From positions 1,860,001 to 1,924,000 of the forward strand of contig NZ_CP026604.1 of assembly GCF_003063625.1 (NCBI RefSeq): a stretch of DNA of 64,000 bases, written 5' to 3'. Shown here one piece after another: positions 51,779 to 62,539 of the stretch (its first letter is position 1; each line of letters opens with the position of its first letter). Under the pieces are notes generated by a model. It had not been told where the DNA came from and made no database searches. It was given only the letters and a program-made list of their open reading frames with translations. Made by a program: the position numbers and the translations under genes. Source of the stretch: Saccharobesus litoralis. GTDB taxonomy: Bacteria; Pseudomonadota; Gammaproteobacteria; Enterobacterales; Alteromonadaceae.

Positions 51779-53224
51779 TTAACCTTGCATCTTTTCTAGC
51801 TCGATACCTTTGGTTTCATGCACTAATTTGATAACAAAAAATACTGAAATCAGCGCACATAAAGCATAAAAACTATAAGCGCCCGCTAGGCCAATACTGG
51901 CTAACATAATTGGGAAACAAATAGTGATAGCAAAATTAGCTAACCACTGGGCCAAACCAGCAATCGCGAGTCCAGAACCACGAATTTGATTAGGGAACAT
52001 TTCACCTAACATTACCCACATAACAGGACCCCAAGAAATGTTAAAAAAGAACACATAAGCATTAGCAGCAATTAGGGCAAGCGTACCTAAGCTACCTAAA
52101 ACTAGGTTGCCACTGGCATCGGTGGCAGAATTGGCAAAGGCGAAAACCATCGCCGCTAAAGTGAGCGTCATACCTATAGAGCCAATGATTAATAAAGGTT
52201 TTCGGCCGATTTTGTCGATCAATGCCATGGTGATAAAACAAGCGGCGATACTCACACCACCACCAATCACATTAATTAATAGTGCGTCACTTTCAGAAAA
52301 GCCAACCGCTTGCCATAACACGGCTCCGTAATAAAAAACCACGTTAATACCAACAAGCTGCTGGAACACAGCCAAACCAATACCAACCCAAACGATAGGT
52401 CGGACTTTGCCTGATACTTTGTCAATTAAATCTGATAATTTGGGGCTGTGATGATCTTGCGCTAACGATTGGTCTATTTCAGCCGCTTTATCTTTAGCGA
52501 CATCTTTACCGTATAAGCGACTTAATACATTTTGCGCTGCGTCGATTTTTCCTTTAGCCACTAAATAACGTGGGCTTTCTGGAATAAACAACAGTGCAAA
52601 CATGAATAGGGTGGCTGGAGCTAGCTCTATCCAAAACATCCAACGCCATGCTTCAAAGTCCAGCCATAATGGAGAGACTGAAGACCCAGCGACATCGGCA
52701 ATTAAATAGTTGCTAACAAAGGCCATAAACAAGCCAAAGATAATCGCAACTTGTTGGATTGTGGTTAACATGCCGCGATATTTCGCCGGTGCGACTTCAC
52801 TGATATAGGCGGGTGCCATAACACTAGCGGCACCAACGGCAAGACCACCAATGACACGATACAGGATAAACTCAAGCGAAGAGTCGGCAATGCCGGATCC
52901 CCAAGCACTAATAATAAATAAAACCGCAGACACAATAAGCAGGGCGCGACGACCATATACATCAGCTAACGTACCGGCAAAAAAAGCACCAATAGCACAA
53001 CCGAGTAACATAGAGGCCACGTTAAAACCTGTGCCGACACTGTTAGAATTAAATGCGGTTTGTAGGCCGTCGACTGTGCCGTTGATTACGCCGCTATCAA
53101 AACCAAATAAAAAGCCGCCTATGGTTGCAATACAACTAATAAAGACAACAAACCAGGTGTTCTCGTTGGTGTTACTACTGGCCATTGTTGGGCTAGCAGT
53201 CGGGTTGAGAATATCTTGACTCAT
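51779..53224 (-). CDS. MFS sugar porter
   Basis: The 481-residue protein has twelve transmembrane helices and the sugar-porter signatures GFLFGFDSGVINGT (TM1), DVYGRRALL, YISEVAPAKYRG, PESPRYLVAKGK and DKIGRKPLL. It imports a monosaccharide with H+ or Na+. It sits between a sulfatase and a carbohydrate-binding protein, so its sugar should be a product of the same polysaccharide pathway. Confidence 0.9.
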   Translation of the reverse strand: MSQDILNPTASPTMASSNTNENTWFVVFISCIATIGGFLFGFDSGVINGTVDGLQTAFNSNSVGTGFNVASMLLGCAIGAFFAGTLADVYGRRALLIVSAVLFIISAWGSGIADSSLEFILYRVIGGLAVGAASVMAPAYISEVAPAKYRGMLTTIQQVAIIFGLFMAFVSNYLIADVAGSSVSPLWLDFEAWRWMFWIELAPATLFMFALLFIPESPRYLVAKGKIDAAQNVLSRLYGKDVAKDKAAEIDQSLAQDHHSPKLSDLIDKVSGKVRPIVWVGIGLAVFQQLVGINVVFYYGAVLWQAVGFSESDALLINVIGGGVSIAACFITMALIDKIGRKPLLIIGSIGMTLTLAAMVFAFANSATDASGNLVLGSLGTLALIAANAYVFFFNISWGPVMWVMLGEMFPNQIRGSGLAIAGLAQWLANFAITICFPIMLASIGLAGAYSFYALCALISVFFVIKLVHETKGIELEKMQG

Positions 53225-53243
53225 GATGTTCCTGTTAAATTGT

Positions 53244-54365
53244 TTAGCGGTTGGCTGCGCTTAGCGAGCGACCTAAGTTAAGTTCTTCTTGATGGACAAT
53301 CGCAAGTGCGCGCCATTGACCGGTTTTTTGTTTTGAGTTTGCTAACGCAATCACTTTTAAGCTGTCACCTTCAGTCAGTGTTACTTTGTCGATATGAAAG
53401 TGCTGCTCTTGGCCACTCTCTTGGTCATTCTCTTGCTGTTTGGTCTGAACAATAGGGTTTTGAAACTCGCCAATCACTTTGCCATTATGCTGAACTTGAT
53501 ATTTTGCGGCGTTTTCATTATTGGCGACTGTGACCAAAGTTAAGCGATATTCACCTGCGTCGCGGCGTTTGACTTGGTACTGAGCAATATTGTTATCAAC
53601 TTGCAGATCCTGTGGATAGCGCAATACCTTTTTATATTGCTTAATGCCGAAAAGATCTTGTTTTAAAGCTAAGGGCTTGGGCTTAGCAACAATACGCGTT
53701 TTATCTATGCCTTGGGGTTGGTATGTTTCGTCAGTGGTAAGCAATAGCTTGTCGAGTTCAAAGCCATCTTCACGCATCGAGATCATCACAGTGTGAACAC
53801 CCGGTGCTGGCACTTCTAGCGTGATGGTTCTTGGTGTTCCGCAATGATTATCTGGCACACGTTGCGCGGAAGACCAAGTCCATACATGCTTGCCGTCACA
53901 TAATTGCAAGCGTTGGCTTGTTTCTGGCCATTGCCCATTAAGGCCAATATGCACGCCGTTATCTTCACTGCCGGTACTGTAGGCACGAGCCCACACGTAA
54001 TAGGTTCCGGCTTGTGCGAAATAAACCGGATAGGTGAGTACCGCGACTGTACCGGGTTCAGAAGAAAAGTTCTCGCCAATAATGAGTGCTTCCGAATGGT
54101 TGGCGCGAGTATCAGGTAAAATCTCAATATAACGCCCTAAACTGGCATCGTGATAGTGAGCTAAGTCGCTATCCGCATAGCCATGTTCGTGATTCTGCTT
54201 TGAGAATACCAACCAGCGACGCTTATCATCTAAGTGTTGGCTGGCAAAATCTTCAGCTTCAATTACCACAAAACCGTGGTTCGGGATCTGACTGGCAGCG
54301 ACACTACTGAAGCTTAAACACGCTAAGCCAGCTAGCAAACTCGAATAAAGTGATTTAAATTTCAT
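53244..54365 (-). CDS. secreted carbohydrate-binding-like protein
   Basis: From ATG 54365 (the longer frame opens with TTG) the product is 373 residues with a signal peptide (SSVAA). The first domain (about 30-220) has the CBM6/35 or GH115-C-like beta sandwich (VVIEAEDFA, YYVWARAYSTGSEDNGVHIGLNG, HTVMISMREDGFELDKLLLT), followed by a second beta domain. No catalytic residues can be named. It lies between the sugar porter and the uronyl hydrolase genes and probably binds the same glycan. Confidence 0.72.
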   Translation of the reverse strand: MKFKSLYSSLLAGLACLSFSSVAASQIPNHGFVVIEAEDFASQHLDDKRRWLVFSKQNHEHGYADSDLAHYHDASLGRYIEILPDTRANHSEALIIGENFSSEPGTVAVLTYPVYFAQAGTYYVWARAYSTGSEDNGVHIGLNGQWPETSQRLQLCDGKHVWTWSSAQRVPDNHCGTPRTITLEVPAPGVHTVMISMREDGFELDKLLLTTDETYQPQGIDKTRIVAKPKPLALKQDLFGIKQYKKVLRYPQDLQVDNNIAQYQVKRRDAGEYRLTLVTVANNENAAKYQVQHNGKVIGEFQNPIVQTKQQENDQESGQEQHFHIDKVTLTEGDSLKVIALANSKQKTGQWRALAIVHQEELNLGRSLSAANR

Positions 54366-54384
54366 AATCAATGCAACTGCTTAC

Positions 54385-55569
54385 TTAGCGTGTTTGCCAA
54401 TGGGTCATTTCAGATGCAGCTAGCAATACCGCACCAACACCATATAACTGCGTATCATCTTTACTAACCGGATCCGGTGATTTCCCCACCTGTTGCACCC
54501 AGTTAACTCGACCATTTGGCTCAATCGCTTTTTCAATTGCCGCCCAGCCTTTTTGTACCGAGCTTGTATATTTTTGCTCGGTTAAAATGCCGTTGTTAAC
54601 ACCCCAAGCTAAACCAAAAGTAATAAATGCAGTGCCGCTTACCTCTGGCGTTTTCACTTTGTTCGGATCAAGCAGTGATGCAGGCCAATAGCCATTTGCG
54701 TTTTGAATACGCTGTAAACCAGCGGCATTGCGTTTATATAAATCGATGTAACGATCACGCGAAGGATGATCTTTCGGTAAGTCGTCAATAATTAAGGGTA
54801 ACGCGGCAAATACCCAGCCATTACCACGACTCCAAAATACGGGTTCGCCATTGTCACTCTTTTTATCGAAGTAACTGCTATCACGGAAAAACAGACCGTA
54901 TTTGTCTGAGAATAAGTAATCAACTGTGGCCCAAAATTCTTTGTCGGCAAACTCAAAATATTTAGGATCGCCAGTGACATTACTCAACTTTAACCAAGCT
55001 CGCGGTGCCATAAATAAGGCATCTGCCCAACACCATCTATCCTGACAAGGGCCTTCAAAACCCCAACGCTTGGGTAACGCGTCGTGTTGCATTTCTAAAC
55101 CGACATTGGAAGGCGAAGCGAGAATGGCATCAAATAAACCTTTAGTCGGAATATAAGTCTCTTTGTTACCGGTTTGCTCGGTTAGCCATAAATAAGTTTG
55201 ACCAATTGCATGATCGTCAGCATGTTTGCCGCGCTTTAAACGCATGCCGTACTTTTGTTGTTTTGACATAGAGGCGATATGGTCAAACAACTCTTGGTCA
55301 TTCACTGTTTCTGTCCAGCGAGTTAAGCCAATATAGAAAGTCGCTTGGATCCAATTTCTTGGCTCGGCGGTGCCTATTCGATAACGCTCTGCCAAATAGT
55401 CAAAATTATCCAAGTGAGCTAATTGCCATTGAGCCACGCGTTGCCCTATATCATGCGCAGCAACTTGAGTGGTGTTTTTAATTTCTGTGCTGTCATCGGT
55501 TAAAGAGCAACTTGCGATACCTAATGATAAAAGCGCTGACAGGCCAAATCTTAAAAATTGTTTATTCAT
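54385..55569 (-). CDS. GH88/GH105-like unsaturated uronyl hydrolase (lipoprotein)
   Basis: The 394-residue protein has a lipobox (IASC21) and the (alpha/alpha)6-barrel pattern of GH88/GH105: HADDHAIGQTYLWL, CWADALFMAPRAW (likely catalytic Asp), WSRGNGWVFAALP and TFGLAWGVNNG. These enzymes remove the 4,5-unsaturated uronic acid left by polysaccharide lyases. With the ulvan-lyase-like gene at 63121 and two sulfatases, ulvan oligosaccharides are the likely substrate. It is first in its minus-strand gene set. Confidence 0.85.
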   Translation of the reverse strand: MNKQFLRFGLSALLSLGIASCSLTDDSTEIKNTTQVAAHDIGQRVAQWQLAHLDNFDYLAERYRIGTAEPRNWIQATFYIGLTRWTETVNDQELFDHIASMSKQQKYGMRLKRGKHADDHAIGQTYLWLTEQTGNKETYIPTKGLFDAILASPSNVGLEMQHDALPKRWGFEGPCQDRWCWADALFMAPRAWLKLSNVTGDPKYFEFADKEFWATVDYLFSDKYGLFFRDSSYFDKKSDNGEPVFWSRGNGWVFAALPLIIDDLPKDHPSRDRYIDLYKRNAAGLQRIQNANGYWPASLLDPNKVKTPEVSGTAFITFGLAWGVNNGILTEQKYTSSVQKGWAAIEKAIEPNGRVNWVQQVGKSPDPVSKDDTQLYGVGAVLLAASEMTHWQTR

Positions 55570-56166
55570 GTATTTACACTTAATTCTGAATAGCGCGCTA
55601 AACGAGTAAAGCCCTAAGACTTTTTTACATCGTTAACGAAATAATCTACATTTGTTATTTATACATTAAAAATCATTTGCAGTCATCTGTGGTCATGTGT
55701 AAATATTATCAGTCTAGGTATGATATAAGGGTTCTTAGCAAAAATTTACATTATCTGTATGAAATTAAAGGTTATATTTATTTTGTATTGTTAGAGGTGT
55801 TTACCAATCAATAGGTCATTAGCAGTCAGATGATTTCAAGTTGGCTATAAATAATGAAGTTTGATTTTAAAGATATGTTAAATATCTCTTTGTGGCTTCT
55901 AGGTGAGACTTGGCTTACAAGCCCCTACTTTTGGCAGTCTTGCTCTTTTGGGTTGGGTTTGCAGGTTCACAAGCATAAATGCTCGTCTTGTATCTCTCTG
56001 TGATAGGTGTTTAGCTAGCACTTATCACATCGGGAAGCCAGTGAAGTATGTTGCTCGTCTTATCAGAAAATGATGTTTTGTAGATTATACCCTGGCTTCC
56101 TAACCTCCATAAAACTGAATGGTATCCAAGCGCTTGACGCTGCATGTACAAGGGGAGTAAATAGAG
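55570..56166. other. gap with IS110-type left end and possible guide RNA region
   Basis: 55965-56010 is a relative of the palindromic repeat at 6660 (CATAAATGCTCG and TTGTATCTCTCT). 56011-56166 holds two inverted repeats, TGATAGGTG...CACTTATCA and GGAAGCCAG (56032-56040) with CTGGCTTCC (56092-56100), directly upstream of the IS110 reading frame. In IS110-family elements this region encodes the bridge RNA. No protein gene is seen. Confidence 0.5.
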
Positions 56167-57154
56167 ATGAAGGCTTTTACAGGCATTGATGTTAGTAAAG
56201 ATAAATTAGACGTGTGTTGGCTTCGTGATGTCACCACAAATAAAAAGAAAACAAAGGTGTTAAAAAACACCTCTAAAGGCCATGAAGCATTAGCCGAATG
56301 GTTACTTAAAAATACAGGTTTAACACCTCAAGAGATTGTTATCACCGTTGAACCAACCGGTGTTTATAGTGAACCCTTGATGTATTTTTTTACATGCAAA
56401 AGGCTTTATTTTACAACAAGCTAATCCTGGTAAAGCATACAAGTATGCTCAGGCCTTAGATTTGGTTCACAAGACAGATAAATCAGACTCGATAATGCTA
56501 GCGAGGTATGGCCACGACAGACAGTATTCTTTATCTCATTGGCAGCCAGAGACCAAGGAATTCAGGGAGTTAAGAGCTATGTTGCGCCGATTGGAAGCAC
56601 TAGAGAAAGATTTACAACGAGAAGAAAATCGATTTGAAGCGGCTGATTTTTCAAGTGCATCAAAACGTGTAATTGAATCATTAGAAAACATGATTTCAGC
56701 GTTAAAAGAAGAAATTAATAAGCTCACAGAAGAGATTGATGACCATATTGACCGTCACCCAGATTTAGGAAAAAACAGAGATTTCTTATTAACTATCAAA
56801 GGTGTGGGTCCAGTTATTTCTAGGATTATGGTGAGCTTATTTGCCAGTAAAGATTTTAAGGATGCAAAGCAATTATCGGCTTATTTGGGGTTAATTCCTA
56901 AGATGAAAGAGTCCGGAAAGCGAGCTGGAAAAACGACCTTGAGCAAAGAAGGGCCGGGTTACATAAGAGAAAAATTGTATATGGCAGCGGTTGTTGCTAG
57001 CCAGCATAATCCAGATATAAGGGCACAGAAAGCGCGCTTATTAGCCAAAGGAAAAACGAAAATGGAAGCCTTGGGCGCTGCGATGCGAAAGCTTGCACAA
57101 ATATGTTTTGGCGTGGTCAAAACACAAACAAATTATCAGCCTCAAGTAACATAA
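56167..57154 (+). pseudogene. IS110-family transposase, frameshifted
   Basis: Two reading frames make one transposase. Frame 1 (56167-56424) has the RuvC-like D8 in GIDVSK and E62 in TVEPTGVY. Frame 2 (56462-57154; homology starts near 56391) has KTDKSDS, completing DEDD, a coiled coil, and the C-terminal catalytic-serine region YLGLIPKMKESGKRAGK. The break falls in a run of seven T near 56385-56391; with six T the frame would continue YFLHAKGFILQQANPGK. Either it is inactivated or it uses slippage on the T-run. RBS GGGGAG precedes the start. Confidence 0.85.
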
Positions 57155-57376
57155 ATTAGTACTTGAGACCGGTATAGAGAGATGGTATCTACAAGGTTTG
57201 GTTTGTAAACTATGGATTGGTTTGATGTATGGGGGGCGGCAGACATATGTTTCACCATAAGCAGATCTAGCTTAGGCGCGATAAATATCATTTATTGTTG
57301 TTATTTTGACATTAAATTATTGTAAATGATCTTGTGTGATTTAAAATGATTAAAAATAATCAATTAAGAGATCAAC

Positions 57377-58147
57377 ATGAAACACAAGCTCGTTATTGCA
57401 AACTGGAAGATGAATGGTGATTTTTCTTCAAATTTTTCACTGTTAAAATCTATCGTCGCTTTTGCAGACAAACCTCAAAATACTCAAATTGCTGTTTGTC
57501 CGCCGTTTGTATATCTATCGCAAGTATACGATTTGTTAGAAAGCAGCCCAATTGCATTAGGTGCGCAAAATGTTGGTTTTGCTGAAAAAGGCGCCTACAC
57601 CGGTGAAACTTCAGCTAGTATGCTGCAAGAGTTTGCTTGCCAATACGTATTGGTGGGGCATTCTGAGCGTCGTACCTTATTTAAAGAGTCAGATGAACAT
57701 ATCGCTGAGAAAATAAAGCTAGCCGTTGCGCATAATCAAACGCCCGTATTGTGTATTGGTGAAACATTAGAAGAAAGAGCCAGCAACGAAACGCAAACTG
57801 TCATTTTATCTCAAATAAAAACCATTATTGATAAAGTGGGTAGCGAAGTTTTTAAATCAGTTGTTATTGCTTACGAGCCTATTTGGGCAATTGGTACAGG
57901 CCAAACTGCAACGGCAGAACAAGCCCAACAAATTCACGCGTTAATTCGTGCTTACTTACGTAGTTTAGAGCCAATATTGTTTGATGAAATGACCATTCTT
58001 TATGGTGGTAGCGTGAATGAAAATAACGCCGATGAGCTTTTTGCACAAAATGATATTGATGGCTTTTTAGTGGGTGGCGCTTCACTTAAAGCAGCCTCTT
58101 TTGAGAAGATCTGTTTTGCAGGGCAAGCTGTTTTAGAAACCGCTTAA
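57377..58147 (+). CDS. tpiA: triosephosphate isomerase
   Basis: The 256-residue protein has all TIM landmarks: N-K in ANWKMNG (residues 9-14), the electrophilic His in VLVGHSERR, the catalytic Glu in AYEPIWAIGTG and the phosphate-binding LYGGSVNENNADE and VGGASL. It interconverts dihydroxyacetone phosphate and glyceraldehyde 3-phosphate. It stands alone next to polysaccharide genes; whether a second tpiA exists cannot be seen. The gap 57155-57376 holds the IS110 right end and its promoter. Confidence 0.95.
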   Translation: MKHKLVIANWKMNGDFSSNFSLLKSIVAFADKPQNTQIAVCPPFVYLSQVYDLLESSPIALGAQNVGFAEKGAYTGETSASMLQEFACQYVLVGHSERRTLFKESDEHIAEKIKLAVAHNQTPVLCIGETLEERASNETQTVILSQIKTIIDKVGSEVFKSVVIAYEPIWAIGTGQTATAEQAQQIHALIRAYLRSLEPILFDEMTILYGGSVNENNADELFAQNDIDGFLVGGASLKAASFEKICFAGQAVLETA

Positions 58148-58162
58148 TAGATTATTGATTGC

Positions 58163-58186
58163 AGTGCCTGTAAAGACGCAGGCACT
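58163..58186. terminator. bidirectional terminator hairpin after tpiA
   Basis: AGTGCCTG (58163-58170) and CAGGCACT (58179-58186) form an 8-bp stem between the convergent tpiA and Sel1 genes. Confidence 0.6.
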
Positions 58187-58230
58187 TGCATTTAATGATG
58201 GGTAACAGGCAGCAGTTACCAGGTAAATTG

Positions 58231-58953
58231 TTAATGGCGCTTGCTTGGGCCGTAATACTTGCCGCTTTTAATTTGCCAATAAATACTATCCGCTTCTGAT
58301 TTAGCCTGTTTAATTTCTTGCTCATTTAAACTGCGCTGGTCGATTTTTTTACTTTTTTTAGCATCTAAATGGCCGTTATAAGCGGCGATGGTATTCCATA
58401 TGTAGGAGTGTTTGACGCTTTTTCTTACGCCTTTTCCTTCGTAATACATTAAGGCTAAATTAAACTGCGCTGAGCTACTGTTATTCGAGGCGGCTTTTAC
58501 ATACCAGTCGAAAGCTTGCTTATAGTCGCGTGTTACCCCTTGACCATTACTGTACATCACACCTAAGTTAAATTGCGCGGCGACCATATCTTTCAGTGCG
58601 GCGCGTTTAAACCAAAATACGGCTTTAGCTAAATCTCGTTCAACACCAATACCCTCTTTGTACATGACACCCAGTTTAAAAATGGCCTCTGGCAGTTGCA
58701 AGTCTGCGGCTTGGGTGTATAGCGCAAGTGCCTTGCTTGGATCTTTAGCAACCCCTAGGCCTTTGGCGTATAACTCGGCTAAATGATACATGGCAGGCGC
58801 ATAGTTCTTTTCTACTAGCGCTTCAAATTCGGCGCGCGCTGTTAAAAAATCGCCAAAATTAGCGGCATCAATTCCCGCTTCTAAATCAGCTAAGGCAGAA
58901 CTTGAGAATAACAATAGGCCAAGTCCGGCAGAAAAAAATCGTTTAAATTGCAT
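58231..58953 (-). CDS. periplasmic Sel1-repeat protein
   Basis: The 240-residue protein has a signal peptide (SSSALA) and about four Sel1 (TPR-like) repeats: APAMYHLAELYAKGLGVAKD, PEAIFKLGVMYKEGIGVERD, VAAQFNLGVMYSNGQGVTRD and SSAQFNLALMYYEGKGVRKS. Sel1 solenoids scaffold protein contacts. It precedes the binding-protein gene set on the same strand with a 67-base gap. Confidence 0.85.
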   Translation of the reverse strand: MQFKRFFSAGLGLLLFSSSALADLEAGIDAANFGDFLTARAEFEALVEKNYAPAMYHLAELYAKGLGVAKDPSKALALYTQAADLQLPEAIFKLGVMYKEGIGVERDLAKAVFWFKRAALKDMVAAQFNLGVMYSNGQGVTRDYKQAFDWYVKAASNNSSSAQFNLALMYYEGKGVRKSVKHSYIWNTIAAYNGHLDAKKSKKIDQRSLNEQEIKQAKSEADSIYWQIKSGKYYGPSKRH

Positions 58954-59020
58954 AGGTTTACAAACATTGGTGTTAATAAAATTATTTTAGCTTGCTAGCG
59001 TGGATCAAGCCAGTTGTGTT

Positions 59021-60229
59021 TTAGTCTTGGCTAAGCTCTTCTACTGATTTAGTGGCTATATGTTGCATGTAGCGACTGGCTTGATTGACATCAAATACAT
59101 CGGCCCAGTAACGTCGGTTACCTTTTAACATAGCCTCCCAAACAATCGACATGGCTAAATCGTTTGGCATGGGCTCTGCATCGACTAGCTGGCGAATAAT
59201 TGCTTGCAAATTATCATCAGCATTGAGCAAAATTTGCTGCATAACATTTTGGTGAACTGGTAATGAGTTTAAATTTTGCCACATGGCTAATTGAGTGGCT
59301 TCAGATTGAAAAAATAACGCTAACTGTTTGAGATTGTCGGTGAGTTTTTTGTTTGACTTGTTTGAGAGTGTGCTCGGAAAACCCAGTGCATGTACTGAAA
59401 AATACGGTTTCATTGGCCGCTTGCCAATTGCAGGTAACCTGGTAATACCCAAATTATCGCCTAACGCCTTTTGGTACAAGCCATATGCCCACACACCATT
59501 ATAAACATAGCGTAATTGTTGTTGGGTAAACTTGTTTGATGAGCATTCGTAATCACAGTTTTCATTGACCAAGCCGCTTTTGGCTAATTGGTGATAAAAG
59601 GTCATGGCTTGTCGCATAGCCGCAGTGTTTAGGTTAACTTGGTTGTTAGCTAAGGGGGAACCACCAAAGGCATTTAAAAACGGTGCAAACCAAAACATTT
59701 CGTTGTAACTCCAGCCGATTAAATCAATTTGCTTATCGCTGTTTAATGTTTGCTTTTGCTGTTGCAGTTCAACCCAAGAGCGAGCGGGTTGCTTGACCAA
59801 GGCTTTGTTGTAATACAAGAGTAAGTGATTACCGGCAATAACCGGTACCCCTTTGATCTGTTGGCGATGGCTAACAGCCATTAAATTTGTTTTACCCACA
59901 TTGGGGTTTATCCAATCTACCGACAAGGTTAAAAAGCCAATATCTTTAATGCCTAAAAAATCCGCGGGCACGATAACCGCATCGGGTAAGCTATTATTTT
60001 TGGCTCTTTGCAATAACTCCACTTTGAGCAAGTCATTTTTATAACCGGCAATGTTGACCTTAATATTCGTTTGTAACTCAAACTTTTTAATTAGTGGTGC
60101 AAAGTCATAATTTTCATAACCAAACGCCAAAGTGATGGTGTTACTTGAGGTTTGGCTAAACACTGACTGCCAAGGGCACAATAACATTAATAGTAAAATG
60201 GTTCGCGCTAGCCAAGCTCTAATCAACAT
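59021..60229 (-). CDS. extracellular solute-binding protein (family 1 type) coupled to a kinase
   Basis: The 402-residue product has a signal peptide ending SVFS and the family-1 (sugar) binding pattern ([69 protein letters not shown]). No ABC permease is near. Its start overlaps the hybrid kinase stop region by 11 bases with AGGAG upstream, so the two are translated together, suggesting it presents a ligand to the kinase rather than to a transporter. Confidence 0.82.
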   Translation of the reverse strand: MLIRAWLARTILLLMLLCPWQSVFSQTSSNTITLAFGYENYDFAPLIKKFELQTNIKVNIAGYKNDLLKVELLQRAKNNSLPDAVIVPADFLGIKDIGFLTLSVDWINPNVGKTNLMAVSHRQQIKGVPVIAGNHLLLYYNKALVKQPARSWVELQQQKQTLNSDKQIDLIGWSYNEMFWFAPFLNAFGGSPLANNQVNLNTAAMRQAMTFYHQLAKSGLVNENCDYECSSNKFTQQQLRYVYNGVWAYGLYQKALGDNLGITRLPAIGKRPMKPYFSVHALGFPSTLSNKSNKKLTDNLKQLALFFQSEATQLAMWQNLNSLPVHQNVMQQILLNADDNLQAIIRQLVDAEPMPNDLAMSIVWEAMLKGNRRYWADVFDVNQASRYMQHIATKSVEELSQD

Positions 60230-62438
60230 TGATAGCTCCTAAAGCATAGCTTTGCATGGTTTGATATAACTCTGCTGGATTAATCGGTTTAGCGATATGA
60301 CTGTTTGCGCCGGCAGAAAGGTAAGAGTCTACTTCTGTTTGCATCACATTGGCTGATTGCACCACGATTGGGGTTGAAATACCCATTTGGCGGATCAGCT
60401 TAGTCGCTTGTAAACCGTCCATTACTGGCATTTGAATATCCATTAAAATAAGATCAAATGGCTGTTTAGCTGCTAAGTCAACCGCTAGCTGGCCATTTTC
60501 CGCCGTGGTTACTTGGGCATGGGTAGGTTGAATTAAATGGCAGATCACAGTGCGATTAATTTCATTATCTTCAACCACCAAGACTTGCTTGTTAGTTAAA
60601 TTGGGAATGTCGAGCTCTTCTTTGCTTTGGCTTGGCGCTTGATGGCAAGGTTTAAGCGCGAACGACGCACTGAAACAAGAACCTTTACCGACTGTACTGG
60701 TGACATTAATGTCACCTCCCATGAGTTGAGCTAAATGTTTGGCAATCGACAAGCCTAAACCGGTTCCGCCGTATTTTCGGGTTGTTGAAACATCGGCTTG
60801 TTTAAACGATTCAAATAAAGTGGGCAGTTTGTCTTGTTCAATACCTATACCAGTATCAATAACATTGAATTCGACTAATGGTGGATTGTGTTGATTATTA
60901 ACGGCAACTTGAATCGAAACACTGCCTTTTTCGGTAAATTTAATGGCATTAGACACCAGATTAAATAGCACTTGGCTGATCCGAGTTGGATCGCCAATGT
61001 AATAGGGTTGCACATCGGCTTGCATTTCATATTGTAAAGTCAGCGCTTTGTTTTGAACTAAAACCTCCATGGTACTCATTAAGGTGTCTATAATTGAATT
61101 GAGATTAAATTCAATGTGTTCGACTTTAACTTCACCTTTTTCTAATTTTGAAAAATCTAATATGTCGTTTACTAGCATTAACATGAGTTTTGCTAGGTTG
61201 CGGGCTTCATCTAAGTGGCGTTGTTTGGCATTAAGATCAGACGTATCACTGGCAATATTAATTAAGCCTGTTATGCCATTTAACGGCGTACGTATTTCGT
61301 GACTCATGTTAGCCAGAAATCGGGCCTTGGCTTGCTCAGATATTTCAGCTCGTTCTTTTGCTTGCTGTAAATTGTTCATCTGATTAGTTATTGTCGCGGC
61401 CATGTTATTCATATTTTCAACCAGTTCAACAAACTCTTGGTACTCGGCTTGATAATCGGCGGCGGCATAATTACCACTGGCGAATCGTTGGCTCAGCAGT
61501 TTAACTTTGATTAAAGGAGAACTGATTTTTTTGCTGAAGGTGAGCAGGGATAAGGTCAATATAATCAGTACCGCGACAAATAAGCCTCCAACCGCAATAG
61601 TCGACTGATACACATCTTGTAAATGACTCTCTTTGTCTTGGTTTATCTCCACTGTGATGTCAATCGGTTGACCATCTGAGACTAATTGCTTTTGCATGCT
61701 GGCTTTACCACTAATAACAGGGTTAGTCAGTGTTTCACCTGTATGCAATATGAGTTGTTCGTTAAGTAACCAGGTTTTATTGCTAGGTATATCAAGGTGG
61801 TGTTGCGAGTTGAAATTAAACAAGGCTTGCGTGTCGATAAATGCATACAAGGCCCCCGTCGCTTTATATGGCTCTATGATAGATTTTTGACTTTTGAGTA
61901 GAGGAAAGCCCAATATTAATAGGGTTTTATTGCGATCGGCTACTTGCTTAAATAATGTAGATTTTTTGAGTGTTAATATCGACACCTTGCTGTCAAAGTG
62001 GCTGGTGGCCATTAGTTGTTGCGTGGCGATAACTAATTGCTGGGTTTGTAGTTTAAGTATATTGGTTGGGTAAGCTTCTACAACAAACTCAGAGCCGTCT
62101 AAAATAGCTACGCCATTTACGTAAGGGTTATTTTCTACCAGCGACTGCATTTCGTTGACAACATATTGTGAATACAAAATGTTGACCGCGACTTCCCCCA
62201 TGACTTGTTTACGTATCAGTCGATTAATTTCATGATTGATTTCAGACAGCTTCATCGACAAATCAAACACTTCTGACTCGGCTTGTAAGTTTACTCGTTG
62301 ATAAGCTTGTCTAATATTAATTTGATAAGTTTGATAAATAAAATAGCCAGCAATCAGCAATAACGGGATCAGAACAAACGCGGTAATAGAGCCGATAAGT
62401 ACTTGCCTGAATTGCGGTTTGCCTGGGTTAATACTCAA
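60219..62438 (-). CDS. hybrid sensor histidine kinase
   Basis: The 739-residue protein has TM1 at about 17-36, a periplasmic sensor of about 240 residues, TM2 at about 281-301, HAMP-like linker, HisKA with H380 in ANMSH380EIRTPLNG, HATPase_c ([34 protein letters not shown]) and a C-terminal receiver ([22 protein letters not shown]). It lacks an HPt or DNA-binding domain, so output must go through other proteins. The frame opens with TTG and GAGA upstream. It is first in an operon with the binding protein. Confidence 0.9.
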   Translation of the reverse strand: MSINPGKPQFRQVLIGSITAFVLIPLLLIAGYFIYQTYQINIRQAYQRVNLQAESEVFDLSMKLSEINHEINRLIRKQVMGEVAVNILYSQYVVNEMQSLVENNPYVNGVAILDGSEFVVEAYPTNILKLQTQQLVIATQQLMATSHFDSKVSILTLKKSTLFKQVADRNKTLLILGFPLLKSQKSIIEPYKATGALYAFIDTQALFNFNSQHHLDIPSNKTWLLNEQLILHTGETLTNPVISGKASMQKQLVSDGQPIDITVEINQDKESHLQDVYQSTIAVGGLFVAVLIILTLSLLTFSKKISSPLIKVKLLSQRFASGNYAAADYQAEYQEFVELVENMNNMAATITNQMNNLQQAKERAEISEQAKARFLANMSHEIRTPLNGITGLINIASDTSDLNAKQRHLDEARNLAKLMLMLVNDILDFSKLEKGEVKVEHIEFNLNSIIDTLMSTMEVLVQNKALTLQYEMQADVQPYYIGDPTRISQVLFNLVSNAIKFTEKGSVSIQVAVNNQHNPPLVEFNVIDTGIGIEQDKLPTLFESFKQADVSTTRKYGGTGLGLSIAKHLAQLMGGDINVTSTVGKGSCFSASFALKPCHQAPSQSKEELDIPNLTNKQVLVVEDNEINRTVICHLIQPTHAQVTTAENGQLAVDLAAKQPFDLILMDIQMPVMDGLQATKLIRQMGISTPIVVQSANVMQTEVDSYLSAGANSHIAKPINPAELYQTMQSYALGAINVD

Positions 62439-62539
62439 TGTACATTCTCTGTAGGTGGTTTAGCTGATCTAAAGTTTGTCGATGTTAAATCAACCCTATA
62501 ATGGGTTGTTGGTTGCAAATAAAACGGTTCAAAACTTTT

